A DNA stretch of 64,000 nucleotides from Pseudomonadota bacterium (lineage in GTDB: Bacteria; Pseudomonadota; Alphaproteobacteria; Acetobacterales; Acetobacteraceae), in NCBI GenBank assembly GCA_021780935.1, contig JAJXXT010000006.1, positions 62,001 to 126,000 on the forward strand, given 5' to 3'. The notes below the pieces were generated by a model that ran no database searches, was not told the origin of the DNA, and worked only from the letters and a program-made list of their open reading frames with translations. Positions 8,647 through 18,284 of the stretch are shown piece after piece. Position 1 is the first letter of the stretch. Each line of letters begins with the position of its first letter. A program made the translations under genes and the position numbers.

Positions 8647-9756
8647 CGGCGGCAGGCGCAGCAGCAGGCGAATGAAATCTGCCTGCCGCGTCGTCCCGGT
8701 CTTGTCCATGGCGCGGGCGAGATGGGTGCGGATGGTGGTGACACCGCGCCCACGCTGTGCGGCGATCTCGGCGATGTCGCGCCCAGCCAGCAGGTGGAGC
8801 GCGATACCCGCCTCGATGGCGGTGAAGCCAAAGCGCGTGCGCAACTGCGCCTCCCGCGCGGCGCCGAGCCATTCTGGGTCTGTCGCGATCAGCAGCACGC
8901 CCGGCGGGTTGGGCAGCGGCCAGTCCGCCGCCCGCCCGACCGGCTGGGCGATCAGCGACAGTGGCGCACGGTTTGATCGATTGAGCCGAAGATGCCCGGA
9001 AACCGGGCGCCGCCTGCCCTGCCCTGCCGCGGCGGCAAGCAGGGCTGCGAAAGCTTCCGCTTCTCGCCGGTCCGCCGGCGCCAGCCCCGCCCGCGTGGCG
9101 ATCAACCCATCGGCCTCCGAGATCATCGCCTCGGCGGCCCGGTTCATGCGCCGGACGATGCCCGCGCGATCGACCAGGAAAGCGGCATGGCTCGTTGCAT
9201 CGAGCGCGGCGAGCCCAGCCTCAGCCTCCGTCGCCGCCCAGCGGAGCCGCCGACCCACCGCGACGGAGCGACGCAGATGCGGCAAAAGCCGTTCCGCGAG
9301 TTCCACGTCCCGCGGCTCGAACGGACCGTCGGACCAGGAACGCAACAGGGAGATGTCTTGTACCCAGCCACCACCCGCCCAGGTAGACAGCCGCAACCCT
9401 TCGTGTAGCCCACGCGGCGCGAGATATTCGTTGTACATCTCGCTGGCCATCAACTCTTCCTTCGTCACCATCTCGCGCGTGGTGACGATTTCCCCGGCAA
9501 TGCGGACCGGGTGCTTCTGGCCCCAGACATTGCGCTGCGACCAATGGCCAAGCAACTCATCCTCGTAATCGCGCGGGTCGAGCCCCACGGCGACGCCGGT
9601 GCGCACGCTGTTGTCGTCGGTACGCGCGAACGTGTCGGCGAAGTGGCAGCGAAACAACCGGGTCAGCGCCACCAGCATGTCGCGTTCAGCCGCCGGCACC
9701 ATCACGCTCGCGTAGGCCGCCTCAAGGACACGCCAGACGGCCTGCTCCTCCAACAC
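8635..9756 (-). CDS. LuxR-type helix-turn-helix transcriptional regulator
   Basis: Cytoplasmic DNA-binding protein (373 aa). The C-terminal 70 residues are a LuxR-type helix-turn-helix (FGFTAIEAGIALHLLAG, then DIAEIAAQRGRGVTTIRTHL). The first 230 residues resemble a sensor region of unknown ligand; no LuxI partner gene is near, so this is a solo regulator. The GTG at 9756 is chosen because TAGGAG lies five bases before it. It lies downstream of the RND pump genes on the same strand, separated by a hairpin at 9798-9816, so it may be expressed separately or by read-through. Control of the pump operon is plausible but unproven. The end of the gene carries a tandem stop repeat. Confidence 0.85.
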   Translation of the reverse strand: MLEEQAVWRVLEAAYASVMVPAAERDMLVALTRLFRCHFADTFARTDDNSVRTGVAVGLDPRDYEDELLGHWSQRNVWGQKHPVRIAGEIVTTREMVTKEELMASEMYNEYLAPRGLHEGLRLSTWAGGGWVQDISLLRSWSDGPFEPRDVELAERLLPHLRRSVAVGRRLRWAATEAEAGLAALDATSHAAFLVDRAGIVRRMNRAAEAMISEADGLIATRAGLAPADRREAEAFAALLAAAAGQGRRRPVSGHLRLNRSNRAPLSLIAQPVGRAADWPLPNPPGVLLIATDPEWLGAAREAQLRTRFGFTAIEAGIALHLLAGRDIAEIAAQRGRGVTTIRTHLARAMDKTGTTRQADFIRLLLRLPPLAD

Positions 9757-9797
9757 GCGCTCCTACATTCGATGTCGGCACGACCCTAGCAAGAAAC

Positions 9798-9816
9798 GCA
9801 CCTGAAACAAAGGTGC
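9798..9816 (-). terminator. Candidate intrinsic terminator after the RND pump gene
   Basis: A perfect 6-bp inverted repeat, GCACCT and AGGTGC, with a 7-base A-rich loop. Read on the minus strand it is followed by GTTTCTTG, a T-rich run that is rare in this GC-rich DNA. It sits between the stop of the RND pump (9877) and the start of the luxR-type gene (9756), as expected for the end of the aspA-adaptor-pump transcript. The stem is short, so attenuation rather than full termination is possible. Confidence 0.5.
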
Positions 9817-9876
9817 ATTTATTCGACGGCCGTCCATGGGTCATGCCGCACGCGGCCGGCATCCGACCCGACCCTC

Positions 9877-12800
9877 TCACGAATGTCGCGGCACCGGCCT
9901 GGCACGGCGGAGCCACGTCTCAAAGCGCTGGAACACGACGAACAGCGACGGCACGAACAGCACCGCGAGCAGGGTCGAGGCAATCATGCCGCTCAGCACC
10001 GCGAGGCCGAGCGTGACCCGCGCCGCGGCGCCCGCGCCCGACGAAAGCACCAGCGGCACCACGCCCAGGATAAAGGCGAGCGAGGTCATCAGGATCGGTC
10101 GGAACCGGCTCCGCGCGGCCAGAATCGCCGCATCGATCGGGGCCATGCCCTCGGCCGCCCGCTCGCGCGCCACCTCGACGATCAGGATCGCGTTCTTGGC
10201 CGAGAGCGCGATCAGCAGCACCACGCCGATCTGGGTGTAGAGATTGTTGGAAAGCTGGAGCGCCCCAAGCAGCAGCCCGGGTCCTGCGAGCGACAGCGGC
10301 ACCGCAAACAACACGCTGAGCGGCGCGATCCAGCTCTCGTACTGGCCGGCGAGGCAGAGATAGACGAGCACCATCGCCAGCAGGAAGACGACGCCGATCT
10401 GGCCGCCGACCGCCTTTTCCTGATAGGACATCGCCGTCCATTCGTACCCGGCACCAGGCGGCAGGGTGCGGCGCGCGATCTGGTCCATCAGGTCGAGCGC
10501 CTGGCCGGAACTGAACCCGGGTGCCGGCACGCCCACGACCCCGGCCGTGGGATAGAGGTTATAGCGCGAGATCAGCGCCGGGCCCGCCGTTCGGCGGATC
10601 GTTGCCAGCGAGCCCAGCGGCACCATCGCCCCGGCGGCACTGCGCACCCGCAGTGCCGCGAGGTCGGCGGGTCGACGGCGGAACTTCGCATCTGCCTGCA
10701 CATAGACCTGGAACACGTGGCCCAGCGTGTTGAACTGGTTGACATAACCCGAGCCGACATAGCTCGACAGAGCCGCGAAAATGTCGCCCACCGCGACGCC
10801 CAGCGTCTCAGCCTTGGTGCGATTGACATCGACCTCGATCTGCGGCGCGTAGGCACGAAACGATGTCGAAACGTGTTGCAACCCGCTCTGCGCGTTCGCA
10901 TCACGCACGATCGTGTCCGTAAGCCCCTGCAGCCGGGCCCAGTCCTGCGAGCCGTCGCGCAGCTCCACCTGCATGTTGAATCCGTTCGCCGCCCCGATGC
11001 CCTGGATCGGCGGCGGCACCAGCACCAGCGCGCGGCCATCGGGAATGTCGCGCAACGCTGCCTGAAGCCGCGGGTAGAGACGGCGCAGGTCGCCGGGTGA
11101 ACCGGGCGGGCGCTTGCTCCAATCCCTAAGCATGACAAAGACCGCGCCAGCCGAGGAAAGCGACGCGTTGTTGTCGAGTGGCGACATGCCCGCGATCTGG
11201 ATCACCTGCGCCACCCCCGGCTGCTTGCGCGCAATGGCACCGACCACCCCCAGCGCCGCCCGCGTCCGCTCCAGCGAGGCCCCCTGCGGCAACTGCACCG
11301 CGACGATGAGGTAGCCCTGATCCTCGGTGGGGATAAAGGCGGTCGGCAGCCGCACGAAGCTCCACACCGCGCCCGCCACGATCGCCAGGCCAACCAGGGA
11401 AAACACGATGGCCCGACGCGTCATGGCACCGACGACGGCCATGTAGCCGTGCTCAATCGCACCATAGACGACGTTGAAACCGCGATAGAAGAAATTGCGC
11501 TGCTCGGGCGGCGTCGGTGCGCGCAGCCACAGCGCGCATTGCGTCGGCTTCAGCGTCACCGCGTTGATGGCGCTGATGAACGCCGTCGCCGCGATAACCA
11601 GCGCAAACTGCGCATAGATCCGCCCGGTCAGCCCCGGCAGAAACGCCGCCGGCAGGAATACCGACATCAGCACCAGCGTGATGCCGATGATAGGACCGAG
11701 CAGCTCGCTCATCGCCTTGACCGCGGCGTCATGGGCGTTGAGGCCGCGTTCCATGTGATGCGCGACGCCCTCGACCACCACGATCGCGTCGTCGACGACG
11801 ATGCCGATGGCCAGCACCAGCGCGAACAGCGTCGACAGGTTGATGGTGAAGCCGAGCGCCGCCATGAAGGCGAAGGCGCCGATGATGGTCACCGGCACGG
11901 TGGTCGCCGGCACGAGCGTCGCGCGCCAGTCCTGCAGGAAGACCATGATCACGACCAGCACCAGCACCGCGGCCTCACCCAGCGTGCGCCAGACCTCGTC
12001 GATCGAGGCGGCAACGAAGCGCGTGGTATCGAACGGCACGGAATAGGTCATGTCGGGCGGCATGTCGCGCCCCAGCCGCGCCATCTCGCCGCGCACCTGC
12101 TTTGCCACCGCCAGCGCGTTGGCGTCGGGCGTGAGGAAGATTGCAAGCCCCGCCGCGGGTTTGTCGTCGAGCCGGAAATCCTGCGCGTAGGTCTGGGCGC
12201 CAAGTTCCACCCGTGCCACGTCACCGAGCCGCGTCACCGCGCCACCCGCGGATTTCACGACGATCGCCCGGAACGCCGCGGGATCGGCAAGGCGGCCATG
12301 CACGTTGACCGTGTACTGGAACGGCTGGTCCGCGGGTGCGGGCGGCGCGCCGACCTGCCCGGCCGCGACCGCCTGGCTCTGGCTCTGGATCGCCGCGATC
12401 ACATCCGCCGGCACCAGGCCGCGCGCGTGCAAAAGCTGCGGGTCCAGCCAGATCCGCATCGCGTACTGCCCGACGCCGAACACCGAGACATTGCCGACAC
12501 CGGGGATACGCGCCAGCGGATCGACCAGGTGCAACATCGCGTAGTTGCTCAGGAACAACCCGTCATGCGTGCCCTTCGGCGAGGTAAGGGTGATGATCTG
12601 CAGGATCGAGGTGGATTTCTTCTGCACCTGCACGCCCTGCGCCTGCACCGCCATCGGCAGCGCCGCGAGCGCGCTCGCCACCCGGTTCTGTACCAGCACC
12701 TGCGCGAAATCGAGATCGGTGCCGATGCGGAACGTCACCGTCAGCGTATAACTGCCATCCGCCGCCTCGGTCGACTGCATGTAGAGCATGCCGTCGACAC

Positions 12801-13011
12801 CGTTGACCGCGGCTTCGATCGGCTGGGCAACCGTATCGAGCAACGTCTGCGGGCTGGCGCCGGGATAGCGTGCGGTGACCTGCACGGTGGGCGGTACCAC
12901 ATTCGGGTACTGCGACACCGGCAGGTTGAAGACCGCGACCGCCCCGATCAGCACGAAGAGGACGGCGAGCACATTCGCCAGAATCGGCCGCTCGATGAAA
13001 AACCGCGCCAC
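9877..13011 (-). CDS. RND multidrug efflux transporter, HAE-1 family (AcrB/MexB type)
   Basis: Inner-membrane proton-driven pump subunit of 1044 aa, normal for HAE-1. It begins MARFFIERPILANVLAV (GTG start), has the conserved LPVSQYPNVVPPTVQV and PGASPQTLLDTVAQPIE region near the N-terminus, the paired acidic residues in TM4 (VDDAIVVVEGV) needed for proton relay, and GPALISRYNLYPTAG in the second porter half. It would expel drugs, dyes or organic solutes through an outer-membrane channel; no such TolC-like gene is in the window. It lies 9 bases after the adaptor gene and forms an operon with it and aspA. Confidence 0.95.
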   Translation of the reverse strand: MARFFIERPILANVLAVLFVLIGAVAVFNLPVSQYPNVVPPTVQVTARYPGASPQTLLDTVAQPIEAAVNGVDGMLYMQSTEAADGSYTLTVTFRIGTDLDFAQVLVQNRVASALAALPMAVQAQGVQVQKKSTSILQIITLTSPKGTHDGLFLSNYAMLHLVDPLARIPGVGNVSVFGVGQYAMRIWLDPQLLHARGLVPADVIAAIQSQSQAVAAGQVGAPPAPADQPFQYTVNVHGRLADPAAFRAIVVKSAGGAVTRLGDVARVELGAQTYAQDFRLDDKPAAGLAIFLTPDANALAVAKQVRGEMARLGRDMPPDMTYSVPFDTTRFVAASIDEVWRTLGEAAVLVLVVIMVFLQDWRATLVPATTVPVTIIGAFAFMAALGFTINLSTLFALVLAIGIVVDDAIVVVEGVAHHMERGLNAHDAAVKAMSELLGPIIGITLVLMSVFLPAAFLPGLTGRIYAQFALVIAATAFISAINAVTLKPTQCALWLRAPTPPEQRNFFYRGFNVVYGAIEHGYMAVVGAMTRRAIVFSLVGLAIVAGAVWSFVRLPTAFIPTEDQGYLIVAVQLPQGASLERTRAALGVVGAIARKQPGVAQVIQIAGMSPLDNNASLSSAGAVFVMLRDWSKRPPGSPGDLRRLYPRLQAALRDIPDGRALVLVPPPIQGIGAANGFNMQVELRDGSQDWARLQGLTDTIVRDANAQSGLQHVSTSFRAYAPQIEVDVNRTKAETLGVAVGDIFAALSSYVGSGYVNQFNTLGHVFQVYVQADAKFRRRPADLAALRVRSAAGAMVPLGSLATIRRTAGPALISRYNLYPTAGVVGVPAPGFSSGQALDLMDQIARRTLPPGAGYEWTAMSYQEKAVGGQIGVVFLLAMVLVYLCLAGQYESWIAPLSVLFAVPLSLAGPGLLLGALQLSNNLYTQIGVVLLIALSAKNAILIVEVARERAAEGMAPIDAAILAARSRFRPILMTSLAFILGVVPLVLSSGAGAAARVTLGLAVLSGMIASTLLAVLFVPSLFVVFQRFETWLRRARPVPRHS

Positions 13012-13020
13012 GATCGGCTC

Positions 13021-14154
13021 TCAGCCGCCCGGCATCGCGACGTCGCGCGGCGCCACCCGCTCGCCCGGCTCGACCCGCCCCAGCCCCTCGACGATGACCC
13101 TGTCGCCGGCAGCGAGCCCGGTCCGGATCACCCGCAAGCTGCCCTCGGCCTCGCCGGTCCCGACCACACGCTGCTCGACGATGTTGTCCTTGCCAACGAC
13201 GAGCACGGTCTCGCCGCCCTGCCCGGTCGTGACGGCCGCCTGTGGCACCAGCAGCGCCTGCCTGGCGAAGCCATGCTCGGGGATCCGGATGCGCACAAAA
13301 TACCCAGGCAGAAGCGGCAGATTCGCGTTGTTGAACACGGCGCGCAGACCGAGCGTGCCGGTCGCCGTGTCAACGGTCGGTGAGACATAATCGAGATGCC
13401 CGCGGTGCGGCGTACCCTGCTCCGTCATCAGTCCGACATCGACCTCGATGGAAGACAGATCGGTGAGTTTCTGCCCCGCCTTGGTGAGGTCGGCCCGGAT
13501 GCGCTGCACTTCGGCCTCGGAGAGCGAGAACGTCACCCAGATCGGGCGCATCCGCACCACCGTGGCGAGCTTGGTCGGGCCCGAGGCGCCGACCAGATCG
13601 CCCACCGAAACGAGATGCGCGGTCGCGACACCATCGAACGGCGCGGTCACCCGCGTGTAGCCGAGGTTGATGCCGGCCAGCGCCACACCCGCCTGGGAGC
13701 TGGTGACATTGGCCCGCGCCGTCTCCATCGCCGCGCGGGCCTGGTCGACGTTGGCCTGCGAGGCGACGTTCCTGGCGCCAAGCTCCGACTGGCGCTTATA
13801 CTCGGCCTGGGCCTGCACCAGCTGCGCTTCAGCCGATACCAGGGCCGACTGCGCCTGCTGCAGCTTCGCCTGATAAGGTGCCGGCTCGATCGTGAACAGC
13901 ACTTGGCCCCGCTTCACCGGCTGTCCGTCGGTGTAGCCGATCGACTGCACGAAGCCCTGCACACGGGCCACGAGATCGACGCTGTCGGCGGCCTGCACGG
14001 TGCCCGTCGCGACAAGCTCGGGCGTCACCTTGCGCGCGAGCGGCTTCGCCACGCCCACGGTCGGCGGCGGCGGGGCCACATATTGGTTCTTCTTGCCGCA
14101 GCCGGCGAGCGTGACGGCCGTGGCAAGCGCGAGGGCGACGGGCAGCCCCCGCAT
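13021..14154 (-). CDS. RND efflux periplasmic adaptor (membrane fusion protein), lipoprotein
   Basis: Adaptor of 377 aa linking the RND pump to an outer-membrane channel. A lipoprotein signal (MRGLPVALALATAVTLAGC, lipidated Cys19) anchors it in the inner membrane. Then come the lipoyl-like half-motifs (VDLVARVQGFVQSIGYTDG and GYTRVTAPFDGVATAHLVSVGD), a helical hairpin with Ala/Gln-rich coiled coil around residues 95-165, and beta-barrel and membrane-proximal domains. Its ATG overlaps the aspA stop by one base (TGATG), so it is translated from the aspA transcript. The order adaptor then pump is usual; aspA as first gene is not. Confidence 0.94.
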   Translation of the reverse strand: MRGLPVALALATAVTLAGCGKKNQYVAPPPPTVGVAKPLARKVTPELVATGTVQAADSVDLVARVQGFVQSIGYTDGQPVKRGQVLFTIEPAPYQAKLQQAQSALVSAEAQLVQAQAEYKRQSELGARNVASQANVDQARAAMETARANVTSSQAGVALAGINLGYTRVTAPFDGVATAHLVSVGDLVGASGPTKLATVVRMRPIWVTFSLSEAEVQRIRADLTKAGQKLTDLSSIEVDVGLMTEQGTPHRGHLDYVSPTVDTATGTLGLRAVFNNANLPLLPGYFVRIRIPEHGFARQALLVPQAAVTTGQGGETVLVVGKDNIVEQRVVGTGEAEGSLRVIRTGLAAGDRVIVEGLGRVEPGERVAPRDVAMPGG

Positions 14155-15545
14155 CAGGAACGCGCCATCGCCAGCGGGTCCAGCACGCGGTCCGCGACGT
14201 CCGGCGCCACGCCGTGCTCCACCGCCACGTCGCGCACGCTGCGCCCGCTGGCCAGCGCCGCCTTGGCGATCTTCGCCGAGGCCTCATAGCCGAGTAGCGG
14301 ATTGAGCGCCGTTGCCAGCGCGATCGACGACTCGGCCCCGGCGCGGCAACGCACCCGGTCCGCCTCGATCCCCGCCACGCATTTGTCCGCCAGCATCACC
14401 GCCGCGCGCGCCAGCAGCGTGAGCGAGGTCAGCAGATTATAGCCGATCACCGGCTCGAACGCGTTGAGCTGAAGCTGCCCGGCCTCGGCCGCCATGGTCA
14501 CCACCAGGTCGTTGCCGATGACCTGAAAACAGACCTGGTTGACCGCCTCCGGGATCACCGGGTTGACCTTGCCCGGCATGATCGAGCTGCCGGGCTGCAT
14601 CGGCGGCAGCCGGATTTCGGCGAGCCCGCCGCGTGGGCCCGAGGCGAGCAGGCGCAGATCGTTGGCGATCTTGGACATCTTGGTGGCCAGCCGCTTCAGG
14701 ACCCCGGAGAACATGACAAACGCGCCGGAATCCCAGCTCGCCTCCATCAGATTCTCGGCCGCCAGCATCTCGACGCCGGCGATCGCCGAAAGCTCCGCCA
14801 GGGCGCGTTTCGCATAAGCAGGATCGGCGTTGAGCATGGTACCCACCGCCGTGCCGCCAAGGTTGACCTCGCGCAGCAACCGCGTCGCTTCCTCCAGCCG
14901 GCCGCGATCCTCGCGCAACGTGACGGCATAGGCACCAAGCTCCCGCCCCAGCGTGATCGGCACCGCGTCCTGGAGCTGGGTGCGGCCGAGCTTGACCACA
15001 TCGTCGAACTCGGCGGACTTGGCCTCGAAGGCGGCGGCCAGCCGCTCCACCGCCTCGCTGGTCTCACGGGTCGCCAGCACCAGCGCCAGGCGCACGGCGG
15101 TCGGATAGACGTCGTTGGTGGACTGGGAGAGGTTGACGTCGTCGTTGGGGTGGATGGTGGCGTAGTCGCCGGGCTCGCGGCCAAGATGCTGCAGTGCGAG
15201 ATTGGCCAGCACCTCGTTCATGTTCATGTTGGTTGAGGTGCCGGCGCCGCCCTGCAGCACATCGACCGGGAATGCTTCCGCCCGGATGCGCCCGGCGATC
15301 ACGTCATCGGCCGCCGCGGCAATGGCGCGCAGCTTCCACTCCGCCAGCTTGCCCTGGGCGTGGTTGGAGATTGCGGCCGCCTTCTTCACCATGGCGACCG
15401 CGGCGAGCAGGGCGGGGAAGTCACCGATGGTGACTCCGGAGAGATGGAAATTGTCGCGCGCGCGCATCGTCTGGATGCCATAAAGCGCGCTGCGCGGGAC
15501 ATGCCGCTCGCCGAGGCTGTCATGTTCGAGCCGGTCACCGGTCAT
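14154..15545 (-). CDS. aspA: Aspartate ammonia-lyase (aspartase/fumarase superfamily)
   Basis: Cytoplasmic lyase (463 aa) predicted to convert L-aspartate to fumarate and ammonia. The superfamily signature is GSSIMPGKVNPV starting at residue 319, and the N-terminal half has GGAGTSTNMNMNEVLANLAL plus SQSTNDVYPTAVRLAL, both closer to aspartases than to fumarase C. ATG 15545 is chosen over a longer frame because GGGAGG precedes it and the protein then begins like the family (LEHDSLGERHVPRSALYGIQT). A class II fumarase cannot be fully excluded. First gene of the operon that continues into the RND adaptor and pump; it is divergent from fliF with 142 bp between, which should hold both promoters. 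Confidence 0.85.
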   Translation of the reverse strand: MTGDRLEHDSLGERHVPRSALYGIQTMRARDNFHLSGVTIGDFPALLAAVAMVKKAAAISNHAQGKLAEWKLRAIAAAADDVIAGRIRAEAFPVDVLQGGAGTSTNMNMNEVLANLALQHLGREPGDYATIHPNDDVNLSQSTNDVYPTAVRLALVLATRETSEAVERLAAAFEAKSAEFDDVVKLGRTQLQDAVPITLGRELGAYAVTLREDRGRLEEATRLLREVNLGGTAVGTMLNADPAYAKRALAELSAIAGVEMLAAENLMEASWDSGAFVMFSGVLKRLATKMSKIANDLRLLASGPRGGLAEIRLPPMQPGSSIMPGKVNPVIPEAVNQVCFQVIGNDLVVTMAAEAGQLQLNAFEPVIGYNLLTSLTLLARAAVMLADKCVAGIEADRVRCRAGAESSIALATALNPLLGYEASAKIAKAALASGRSVRDVAVEHGVAPDVADRVLDPLAMARS

Positions 15546-15687
15546 TTTTTCCTCCCGCGGGTCCGCGTTGCCGGGAAACACTAGATGAACATCGGATCGG
15601 CGGGAATCACCCGGCTGGATAAAGTCGCCCGGCAAAACCCGCCGCCCGATTAACCGCTTCGCAAGCCGCGCCGGCCATGCTCGGCGG

Positions 15688-17274
15688 GTGAACAACCTCG
15701 TGGAAAACCTGCGCAGCCTGGGCGCGGCGCGGCTGGTGGCGCTGGGCATGGCGGCGGCGGCGGTCACGGGACTGCTGCTGCTGCTGGCACTGCGTGCCGG
15801 CTCGGCGCCGATGGGCCTGCTCTACGGCCGCCTCAGCCTCGCCGATGCCGGCCGCATGACCCAGGTTCTGGACGGGGCGCATATTCCCTACACGCTCACC
15901 GCGGGCGGGCGTAGCATCATGGTGCCCTCGACGCGCGTGCCGGCGGCGCGGCTGCTGCTGGCGCGCCAGGGCCTGCCCTCCGGCGGCACCGTGGGATATT
16001 CGATCTTCGACCATCGTCAGGGGCTGTTCACCAGCCGCTTCCGCAACCGGATCGATGAGACCCGGGCGCTGGAGGGCGAGCTCGCCCGCACCATCAGTGC
16101 CATCCAAGGCGTGGCCGGCGTGCGCGTCCACATCGTCCTGCCGAACCGTTCCGCCTTCGCGACGACAGCGCCGCCCGCCAGTGCCGCGATCCTGCTCGCC
16201 ATGCGTGGCGCGGCGCGGCTCGACCGCACCTCGGTGGACACCATTCTCAACCTCGTCATCGCCGCGGTGCCCAACCTGCGGCCGCGCGACGTGGTCATCG
16301 CTGACACACGCGGCCGACTGCTGGCGCATCACGGCAACACGGGCAACCTGGCCATCTCCGGCCCCGAGGCGCTGCGGATCGCCATGGAGAAACGCATCGC
16401 GCACGAGGCCGAGGCGATCCTCATCCCCGGGCTCGGCGCCGGCAACGTGCACGCCCAGGCAACCGTGGTGATGAACTTCGATACCTCCCGCGAGACGGTG
16501 AACAGCTTCGACCCCAACCAGCAGGTGGCGCGCAGCGAGCAGAGCACGACCGACACGCGCAGCAGCACGCACGCAGCGCCCACGGTCTCGGTCGCCAACA
16601 ACCTGCCGGGCGCGCAGCCGGCCAGCCAGGGCGCCGGTTCGCAGCAGAAACGCCAGCAGGACACGACCAATTACGAGATCGGCAATACCGTCCGCACCAC
16701 CCTGCACACGGCGCCGAGCATCGCGCGCATCAGCCTCGCGGTGATGGTGGCGGACGTCGCCACGAAAAACAAAAACGGCATCGTTACGTACGCATCGCGC
16801 TCGAAGGCCCAGCTCGCGCAGATCGATGCGCTCGTGAAGAGCGCGATCGGCTTCGACGCCAAGCGCGGCGACAGCGTCACCATCGTCTCCATGCGCATGC
16901 CGATGCAGACGGTCCTCCCCCCCGTGCCAGGCTCAGCCGCACACTCCCTGATGCAGACACTGCTTTCACCCGAGACGCTGAGCGGGTTGACCCAGACGCT
17001 GGTGCTGGCGCTCGTCGCGCTGCTTGCGGTGCTGTTGGTGTTCCGCCCGGTCATGCTGCGCCTGACCGCGGCACCTCCCACGCCGGAGCCTGCAGCGCTC
17101 CCCGGCACGGCGGTGCCCGAGCTCGCACCACCCGAGGCCTCTGCCTCCGCGGTGCCGCGGATCGAGGGCTTGGTGCCGGCTGCCTCGCTCAGGAGTCTCG
17201 CCGATCTCGTCGAACACCATCCGGACGAGACCCTCTCGATCATTCGCGCCTGGCTCGCTGAGAGTACCGGCTGA
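15688..17274 (+). CDS. fliF: Flagellar M-ring protein FliF
   Basis: Forms the MS ring of the flagellar basal body in the inner membrane, on which FliG and the export gate assemble. 528 aa with a transmembrane segment at about 16-36, the periplasmic YscJ/FliF-like domain (LLYGRLSLADAGRMTQVL, then GIRVHIVLP-like VAGVRVHIVLPNRSAF), a Gln/Ser-rich linker and a second transmembrane segment around 436-455 followed by a FliG-binding tail. GTG start; the Shine-Dalgarno sequence before it is weak. First gene of an eight-gene flagellar operon; its stop overlaps the fliG ATG (TGATG). Confidence 0.94.
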   Translation: MNNLVENLRSLGAARLVALGMAAAAVTGLLLLLALRAGSAPMGLLYGRLSLADAGRMTQVLDGAHIPYTLTAGGRSIMVPSTRVPAARLLLARQGLPSGGTVGYSIFDHRQGLFTSRFRNRIDETRALEGELARTISAIQGVAGVRVHIVLPNRSAFATTAPPASAAILLAMRGAARLDRTSVDTILNLVIAAVPNLRPRDVVIADTRGRLLAHHGNTGNLAISGPEALRIAMEKRIAHEAEAILIPGLGAGNVHAQATVVMNFDTSRETVNSFDPNQQVARSEQSTTDTRSSTHAAPTVSVANNLPGAQPASQGAGSQQKRQQDTTNYEIGNTVRTTLHTAPSIARISLAVMVADVATKNKNGIVTYASRSKAQLAQIDALVKSAIGFDAKRGDSVTIVSMRMPMQTVLPPVPGSAAHSLMQTLLSPETLSGLTQTLVLALVALLAVLLVFRPVMLRLTAAPPTPEPAALPGTAVPELAPPEASASAVPRIEGLVPAASLRSLADLVEHHPDETLSIIRAWLAESTG

Positions 17275-18284
17275 TGGCGGCACAGAACGAGACCCGCCTC
17301 TCCGGCCCGCAGCGTGCCGCAACAATGCTGCTCGCCATGGGCGAGGAGGCCAGCGCACGCATCCTCGCACTGCTTCAGGAAGACGAGTTGCGCGAGATCT
17401 CGGTCGCGATGGCCCAGCTCGGACCCGTCGCCGTCGACCAAGTGGAACGGCTCGCCTCCGACTTCGTGCGCCAGATCGGCTCGGCCGGCAGCCTCGTCGG
17501 CAGTCTTGAGGGTACCGAGCGACTGCTGCTCCGCACACTGCCGCGCGAGCGCGTCTCACAGATCATGGAGGAGATCCGCGGACCTGCAGGACGGACGATG
17601 TGGGACAAACTGGGCAATGTCAGCGAGGCCGTTCTCGCAAACTACCTCCGTAACGAATATCCGCAGACGGTCGCTGTCGTGCTCTCGCGGATCCGCGCCG
17701 AGCAGGCGGCCCGCGTCCTGGCCGCCCTGCCCGAGACCTTCGCGATGGAGGTCGTGATGCGGATGCTGCGGATGGAAAGCGTCCAGAAAGAGGTGCTCGA
17801 CGGGCTGGAGCGCACGCTGCGCGCGGAGTTCATGTCCAACCTCGCGCGCAGTGCCCGCCGTGAGCCGCACGAGATGATGGCAGACATTCTCAACGATCTC
17901 GATCGCGCAACGGAATCCCGGATTCTCGCTGCCCTCGATGAACGTAACCGCGAGGCCGCGGACCGCATCAAGGCGCTGATGTTCACCTTCGAGGATCTCG
18001 GGCGCCTTTCGCCGACAGCGATCCAATCCGTGCTGCGCGCGGCCGAGCGCGACAAGCTGCCGCTGGCGCTCAAGGGTGCCTCTGAGCGCATCCGCGACCT
18101 GTTCTTTTCCAACCTGTCGGAGCGCGCGGGCAAGATGCTGCGCGACGACATCGCGGCCCTCGGCCCGGTCAAGATCAAGGACGTCGACGACGCGCAGGCG
18201 GCCATCGTGGCGCTGACCAAGGAAATGGCGGCGGCCGGCCAAATCGAGATCGGCGAGGCGGCGGAAGAGGCCATGATCGAATGA
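17274..18284 (+). CDS. fliG: Flagellar motor switch protein FliG
   Basis: Rotor protein (336 aa) of the C ring that couples stator force to rotation and switching. It shows the three FliG domains: N-terminal FliF-binding part (GPQRAATMLLAMGEEAS), the middle domain with NEYPQTVAVVLSRI (the usual EHPQ motif has Tyr for His), and the C-terminal torque domain with its charged ridge (FTFEDLGRLSPTAIQSVLR, later KMLRDDIAALGPVKIKDV). Length is typical. Translationally coupled to fliF by a 1-base overlap and to fliH by 4 bases. Confidence 0.95.
   Translation: MAAQNETRLSGPQRAATMLLAMGEEASARILALLQEDELREISVAMAQLGPVAVDQVERLASDFVRQIGSAGSLVGSLEGTERLLLRTLPRERVSQIMEEIRGPAGRTMWDKLGNVSEAVLANYLRNEYPQTVAVVLSRIRAEQAARVLAALPETFAMEVVMRMLRMESVQKEVLDGLERTLRAEFMSNLARSARREPHEMMADILNDLDRATESRILAALDERNREAADRIKALMFTFEDLGRLSPTAIQSVLRAAERDKLPLALKGASERIRDLFFSNLSERAGKMLRDDIAALGPVKIKDVDDAQAAIVALTKEMAAAGQIEIGEAAEEAMIE

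Noticed and set aside
11449..13383. 644-codon plus-strand frame opposite the RND pump and adaptor
   Set aside because: Overlaps two well-supported genes; composition is rich in His, Arg and Asp as expected for the complement, and no domain is recognisable.
15546..15687. Possible sigma-54 or sigma-28 promoter before fliF
   Set aside because: I looked for GG-N10-GC spacing and for TAAA/GCCGATAA boxes in the aspA-fliF gap and found no convincing match.
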